A stretch of DNA of 64,000 nt, taken from contig NZ_FPKO01000008.1 in NCBI RefSeq assembly GCF_900119385.1, positions 62,001-126,000 on the forward strand. Direction: 5' to 3'. The notes under the pieces were generated by a model, which made no database searches, had not been told where the DNA came from, and saw only the letters and a program-made list of their open reading frames with translations. Source of the stretch: Thermophilibacter mediterraneus (GTDB lineage: Bacteria; Actinomycetota; Coriobacteriia; Coriobacteriales; Atopobiaceae). The translations under genes and the position numbers were made by a program. This document shows, one piece after another, positions 60,862 to 64,000 of this stretch (positions are counted from its first letter, which is position 1; each line of letters opens with the position of its first letter).

Positions 60862-62036
60862 ATCGTCCTTTCCTTTCTCATGGCGAGCATGTCGTAGAAC
60901 GCCTCGAGGCGCGTGTCCAGCCCGGTGTCGCTCGTCTGGGAGTCGTAGGTCAGAAACAGGATCGGCGCGCGGTAGTCGCGCGCGAGCCGCTGCAGGGGCG
61001 GCATGCAGTCGATCTCGGGCGTGCAGCCCGACGACTTGACGTGCACCACGCCGTCGAAGCCCTCCTCGATGTAGCGCTTGGCGGCCGAGATGGTGAGGCT
61101 CGAGGTGGGGCCCATGTCGTAGGTCACGTAGGGCGCCGCCGACCGGCGCGCGTTCTCCTCGCTGTAGCGCAGGATGAAGTTGGTGATGTTGAGCGTGCGC
61201 GCGAGCTCGACGCGCATGGAGAGCAGCTTGCGCTCTATCTCGAGGTTGCTGGCGGGGTCGGCGGCGGTGAAGGACTCGCCCACGATGCCCACGCGCACGG
61301 GGCGCTCGGGCTTGCTCGTGGGGAGCGCGCGCAGGGCGTCCATGCCGCGGCGGAACGCCTGGTCGACGTCGGCCATCGTGGAGCAGCAGCGCATGTCCTC
61401 GAAGAACGCCTCGCGGGCGCGCTCGAAGGAGCGCGGCTCGACCTCGAAGCCGGCGTTGGCGAGGTAGTAGTCGTTGTAGGCGTCGAGGTGCTTGACCATG
61501 CGCAGGAGCACGAGCATGTTGGCCACGCCCGCCGCGACCGACAGGTTGGGGTTCACGACCTTCTTGCAGTAGGCGACGTAGTCCTTGAACGGCCGGCCCG
61601 AGACGAACGAGAAGTTGAGCATCTCGAAGTCGTCGTATCCCATGTCGCGCAGGATCATCTCCTGGAGCTCGCCGTAGTAGGTGAGCCGGCAGTAGCCCGT
61701 GAACTGCACGAGCACGTTGGCGCCGGCCTCGAGGGCCTCGACGTAGTCACCGAGGATGTGCTTGAAGGGGGCGCAGACGTAGTCGTTGCTGTGCTCGGAT
61801 CCGATCTCGAGCGTGCGGCGCGTGGGCGCGGGCATGCGCACGTAGTCGGCGTCGAGCACGTGCTCGGTGAAGTACTGGAAGGCGACGTCGTAGTAGCCGT
61901 AGTGCATGAAGGCGACCCTCTTGCGGGAGTGGCGGTCGGGCCGTGCGCGCCGCCGGCGCAGGAGCGTGGGGCGGCTCTCGCCCTCGCGGAGCGAGACCGT
62001 GGCGCGCGGCTCCGCGCCCAGGTTCTTCTCAGCCAT
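60858..62036 (-). CDS. 2-hydroxyacyl-CoA dehydratase-type subunit (COG3581-like)
   Basis: A 392-residue protein resembling the third module of the large dehydratase-activase-related proteins. Conserved cysteines are in DYVCAPFKHILGDY, FTGYCRLTYYGELQ and KSSGCTPEIDCMPPLQ, plausible [4Fe-4S] ligands. ILFLTYDSQTSDTGLDTRLE near the C-terminus is the family ending. ATG at 62036 has GGGAGG at good spacing. Neither an acyl-CoA transferase nor a substrate-specific gene is linked, so the reaction is unknown. Confidence 0.82.
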   Translation of the reverse strand: MAEKNLGAEPRATVSLREGESRPTLLRRRRARPDRHSRKRVAFMHYGYYDVAFQYFTEHVLDADYVRMPAPTRRTLEIGSEHSNDYVCAPFKHILGDYVEALEAGANVLVQFTGYCRLTYYGELQEMILRDMGYDDFEMLNFSFVSGRPFKDYVAYCKKVVNPNLSVAAGVANMLVLLRMVKHLDAYNDYYLANAGFEVEPRSFERAREAFFEDMRCCSTMADVDQAFRRGMDALRALPTSKPERPVRVGIVGESFTAADPASNLEIERKLLSMRVELARTLNITNFILRYSEENARRSAAPYVTYDMGPTSSLTISAAKRYIEEGFDGVVHVKSSGCTPEIDCMPPLQRLARDYRAPILFLTYDSQTSDTGLDTRLEAFYDMLAMRKERTI

Positions 62037-63057
62037 TGAGGTAGCCTCCCCTTCGCTGGTAGGTGAGGATGTCGACGAAGCTCTCGACGCGCGTCTCCAC
62101 GCCGGCGGTGCCGCTCTGGGCGTCGACGGTGAGGGTGAGGACGGGCCTGCCCTTGACGCAGAGGGCGATGGCGTCATCGGTCATGGAGTCGGGGCCGCAC
62201 GGGAAGGCGCTCACGAGCACGATGCCGTCGACGGCGTCGTGGAGCTCGAGGACCGCGCCCACGAGCTCGCGGTTCACGATCCAGGGCAGGGTCGCCGAGA
62301 AGTCGTGGGAGCGGCGCGTGGCGCGGGCGTGGTCGAACTCGTCGGCGAAGAGCACCGTCGCGCCCGCCGCGCGCAGGGCGTCGGTCACGGGGCCGGCGAC
62401 GAAGGGGTCGTGCGCCACGTAGGGGTGCGCCGCCACGAGGATGGCGAGCGGGCGCTCTGCGCGGGGCAGGCGCGAGGAGGCCGCGACGAGCTCGGCCTGG
62501 GCGCGGGCGAGGCTCGCGTCGCGGTCGCGCTGCGCCCGGCAGGCGGCCCTCCAGGCGCGCTCGCCCTCGCGGCGGGTGGCGCCCAGCCGGGCGGCGAGCT
62601 CGACGTAGGAGGCGCGCTCGTCCTTCTCGGCGCCGCCCTCGGCGAGGAGCGCGTCGAGCACGCGGACCTCGCGGCCCGCCAGGGCGAAGGCGCTCCTCAC
62701 GAGGTCGGGGAGGGCCTGGAACTTGGTGCAGTAGGTGTGCAGGGCGTCCGAGCCCGAGAGGCTGGGCACGAAGACGGCGTCGACCTCGCCCGCGAGCGCG
62801 TCGACGTGGCCGAGGAAGAGCTTGGAGGCGAGGCAGCACTCGTCGACGGAGAGCGCCTGCCCGCGCTCGAAGACGCCGCGGTCCGAGGGCTCGCTCACGC
62901 GCACCTCGCGGCCGAGCTCCTCGAAGAAGGCGCGCCACTTGGCGCCGAGGCGGTAGGCCATGAGGGCGCGGGGCAGGCCGATCACGCGGGCGTCGGCGAA
63001 GGGCGCCGGCGCGGCGGCCGCGGCGAGCGCCCGGCGGACCCTACGCGCGGACGGCAT
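62029..63057 (-). CDS. Acyl-CoA dehydratase activase-related protein (DUF2229/COG3580-like)
   Basis: A 342-residue protein. ARVIGLPRALMAYRLGAKWR opens the DUF2229 domain; LSVDECCLASKLFLGHVDAL, YCTKFQALPDLV and SAFPCGPDSMTDD hold the conserved cysteines, and the C-terminus repeats the VDAQSGTAGVETRVESFVDI pattern seen in its neighbour, so the two are probably paralogous halves. It overlaps both neighbours (8 and 17 bases). Confidence 0.82.
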   Translation of the reverse strand: MPSARRVRRALAAAAAPAPFADARVIGLPRALMAYRLGAKWRAFFEELGREVRVSEPSDRGVFERGQALSVDECCLASKLFLGHVDALAGEVDAVFVPSLSGSDALHTYCTKFQALPDLVRSAFALAGREVRVLDALLAEGGAEKDERASYVELAARLGATRREGERAWRAACRAQRDRDASLARAQAELVAASSRLPRAERPLAILVAAHPYVAHDPFVAGPVTDALRAAGATVLFADEFDHARATRRSHDFSATLPWIVNRELVGAVLELHDAVDGIVLVSAFPCGPDSMTDDAIALCVKGRPVLTLTVDAQSGTAGVETRVESFVDILTYQRRGGYLNG

Positions 63058-63601
63058 CGCTCGCCCCCTCGGCGGGGGAGGCGGCCTGCGCGGGGGAGGC
63101 GGCCGGCGCGGGCGCGACGAGGCCCGCGGCGGCGAGGGCGTCGACGAGGCCGGCGAGGTCGGCGTCGTCCGGGTGGCCGAGGGCGCGGTCGCAGTTCTCT
63201 ATCATGGGCTCGAAGCGCGCGGGGTCCTTCTCCGCCATCGTGACGTAGCGCTCGCGGACCGCGGGCGGCATCTGGCCCTGGCACATGTAGCGGCCGACCA
63301 CCTCGGCGCCCGCGGGCAGCGCGGAGGCGAAGCGGTCGAGCACGCGGTCGTAGTAGGCCGGGTCGCCGCCGAAGCCGCAGGTGCCGAAGAGGAAGACGCG
63401 CCTCCCCGCGAGGGCGGGGAGCGCGTCGGCCAGCGACGGGTCGAGCCCGCCCTTGTCGGTCCAGGAGCCGAGCAGCGTGACGTCGGCGTCGGCGGGCGAC
63501 GACGCCTCCTCGGCGCCGGCGGCGTCGAGCGCCCGGCGGGCGCGCTCGGCGAGCCGGGCGGTGTTTCCGGTCCTCGAGCAGCAGATGATCGCGTACCTCA
63601 T
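63041..63601 (-). CDS. Flavodoxin-family protein
   Basis: A 186-residue protein. MRYAIICCSRTGNTARLAER is the FMN-phosphate loop; GSWTDKGGLDPSL and LFGTCGFGGDPAYY fit the BilS/flavodoxin_4-like group. The last 30 residues are an Ala/Pro/Ser tail of low complexity. As first gene of the dehydratase operon it is a reasonable electron donor to the activating ATPase (inference). ATG start; the AT-rich region 63,800-63,880 probably contains the promoter. Confidence 0.85.
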   Translation of the reverse strand: MRYAIICCSRTGNTARLAERARRALDAAGAEEASSPADADVTLLGSWTDKGGLDPSLADALPALAGRRVFLFGTCGFGGDPAYYDRVLDRFASALPAGAEVVGRYMCQGQMPPAVRERYVTMAEKDPARFEPMIENCDRALGHPDDADLAGLVDALAAAGLVAPAPAASPAQAASPAEGASDAVRA

Positions 63602-63632
63602 GTGGTCTCCTCTCGCCTTTTCTCTGGGGACT

Positions 63633-63786
63633 TATACCCCTTTGGGCGGCCGCGCACTCGCGCGGGCGGGGCGGGAGGGGGTCGGGCGGGCGCGGGGGGG
63701 GGGACCGGGTATACCCCTTTGGGCGGCCGCGCACTCGCGCGGGCGGGGCGGGAGGGGTTCGGGCGGGCGCGGGGCGGGGCACCGGA
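63633..63786. repeat. 77-bp tandem duplication upstream of the flavodoxin operon
   Basis: Two copies beginning TATACCCCTTTGGGCGGCCG at 63633 and 63710, nearly identical, each containing the GCGCACTCGCGC palindrome-like stretch and long G-runs (GGGGCGGGAGGGG). The G-runs could form quadruplexes. The interval 63,602-63,926 has no gene. Confidence 0.85.
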
Positions 63787-63864
63787 CGGGGCGCAAACCT
63801 CACACCTTGTCTATGTCTCAGAAAATCTCTTATCGGCATTTTGTTTGAAGTTAATTTGTAATTT

Positions 63865-63878
63865 GTGGTACGTACCAC
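63865..63878. promoter_or_regulatory. 14-bp perfect palindrome GTGGTACGTACCAC, likely operator
   Basis: GTGGTAC/GTACCAC is perfectly symmetric and lies in the only AT-rich stretch between the flavodoxin operon and the next gene. Size and position suit a dimeric repressor or activator; which gene it serves is unknown, though the minus-strand operon is the obvious target. Confidence 0.5.
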
Positions 63879-63926
63879 TAGGTGCGAGGTTTGGGGAAGC
63901 ACCAGGGCGCACGGCCACGCGCGGAC

Positions 63927-64000
63927 TCACGCCTCCCAGGCGAAGCGGGCCATGTCGACGCGCCCGTCCGGGAGAAACCCCACGCCCTCCGTCTCGAGCA
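63927..64000 (-). CDS. C-terminal end of a gene cut by the window
   Basis: An open minus-strand frame reading LETEGVGFLPDGRVDMARFA followed by WEA and a stop at 63927-63929. The ending resembles MGMT-family (O6-alkylguanine transferase-like) proteins as I remember them, but 24 residues are not enough to decide. No other frame in these bases is better. Confidence 0.4.
   Translation of the reverse strand, partial: LETEGVGFLPDGRVDMARFAWEA

Overview
The window is very GC-rich, uses GTG and TTG starts freely, overlaps neighbouring genes by 1-10 bases, and combines the MEP isoprenoid pathway (dxr, ispG, ispH), S-layer-homology (SLH) surface proteins and a 2-hydroxyacyl-CoA dehydratase-type operon. 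This points to an anaerobic actinobacterium of the class Coriobacteriia (Olsenella/Atopobium/Collinsella-like). The assignment rests on gene content and recalled family resemblance; no database was searched.

Layout. 1-0.34 kb: end of a tyrosine recombinase, then a 61-bp tandem repeat array. 0.84-12.6 kb: the conserved cluster rpsB-tsf-pyrH-frr-uppS-cdsA-dxr-rseP-ispG-proS (translation, UMP kinase, undecaprenyl and phospholipid precursors, isoprenoids), split between tsf and pyrH by a complete IS3-family element. 12.7-23 kb: an FMN-dependent hydroxy-acid oxidase, two large palindromes, a methyltransferase, four tRNAs plus one decayed tRNA, a monofunctional transglycosylase, a GH13 amylosucrase-type enzyme, an SLH protein with a roughly 100-residue aspartate tail, a RelB/RelE-type toxin-antitoxin pair, and a membrane acyltransferase with an SGNH domain. 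23-32.8 kb: a VOC protein, an ABC-F ATPase, a site-2 protease, and a tightly coupled run scpA-scpB-rluB-cmk-plsC-ispH followed by a DUF512 radical-SAM protein. 32.8-48.2 kb: a second 61-bp repeat array, an SLH/lysozyme-like protein, der-plsY-gpsA, rpe, a cysteine desulfurase, a zinc-ribbon protein, coaBC, nfo, a second ABC-F ATPase, and a three-gene glycerol-3-phosphate-dehydrogenase-like redox operon.

48.2-59.7 kb is an accessory, mosaic region. A group II decarboxylase is cut off where a 944-bp block begins. That block occurs twice, 3,929 bp apart, apparently without a mismatch. It carries the SLH ends and terminators of two giant surface-protein genes whose upstream parts differ; the first has a markedly AT-richer body that looks imported. 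Between them lies a chimeric remnant of a DUF4143-type ATPase. A regulator with two DNA-binding domains, a broken antitoxin with its toxin, and an intact DUF4143 ATPase follow. Both DUF4143 ATPases have short, regularly phased direct repeats directly upstream, with unrelated repeat sequences.

59.8-63.6 kb is a four-gene minus-strand operon (flavodoxin, two dehydratase-type components, BadF/HgdC-type activating ATPase), followed by a 77-bp tandem duplication, a palindrome, and the end of one more gene.

The housekeeping blocks are conventional. The main candidates for something undescribed are the repeat arrays upstream of the DUF4143 ATPases, the recombining surface-protein cassette, the 61-bp repeat family, a frequent 11-mer (GCGAGAAGRAC) found as inverted pairs and at gene starts, and an RseP protease carrying an inserted winged-helix-like domain.
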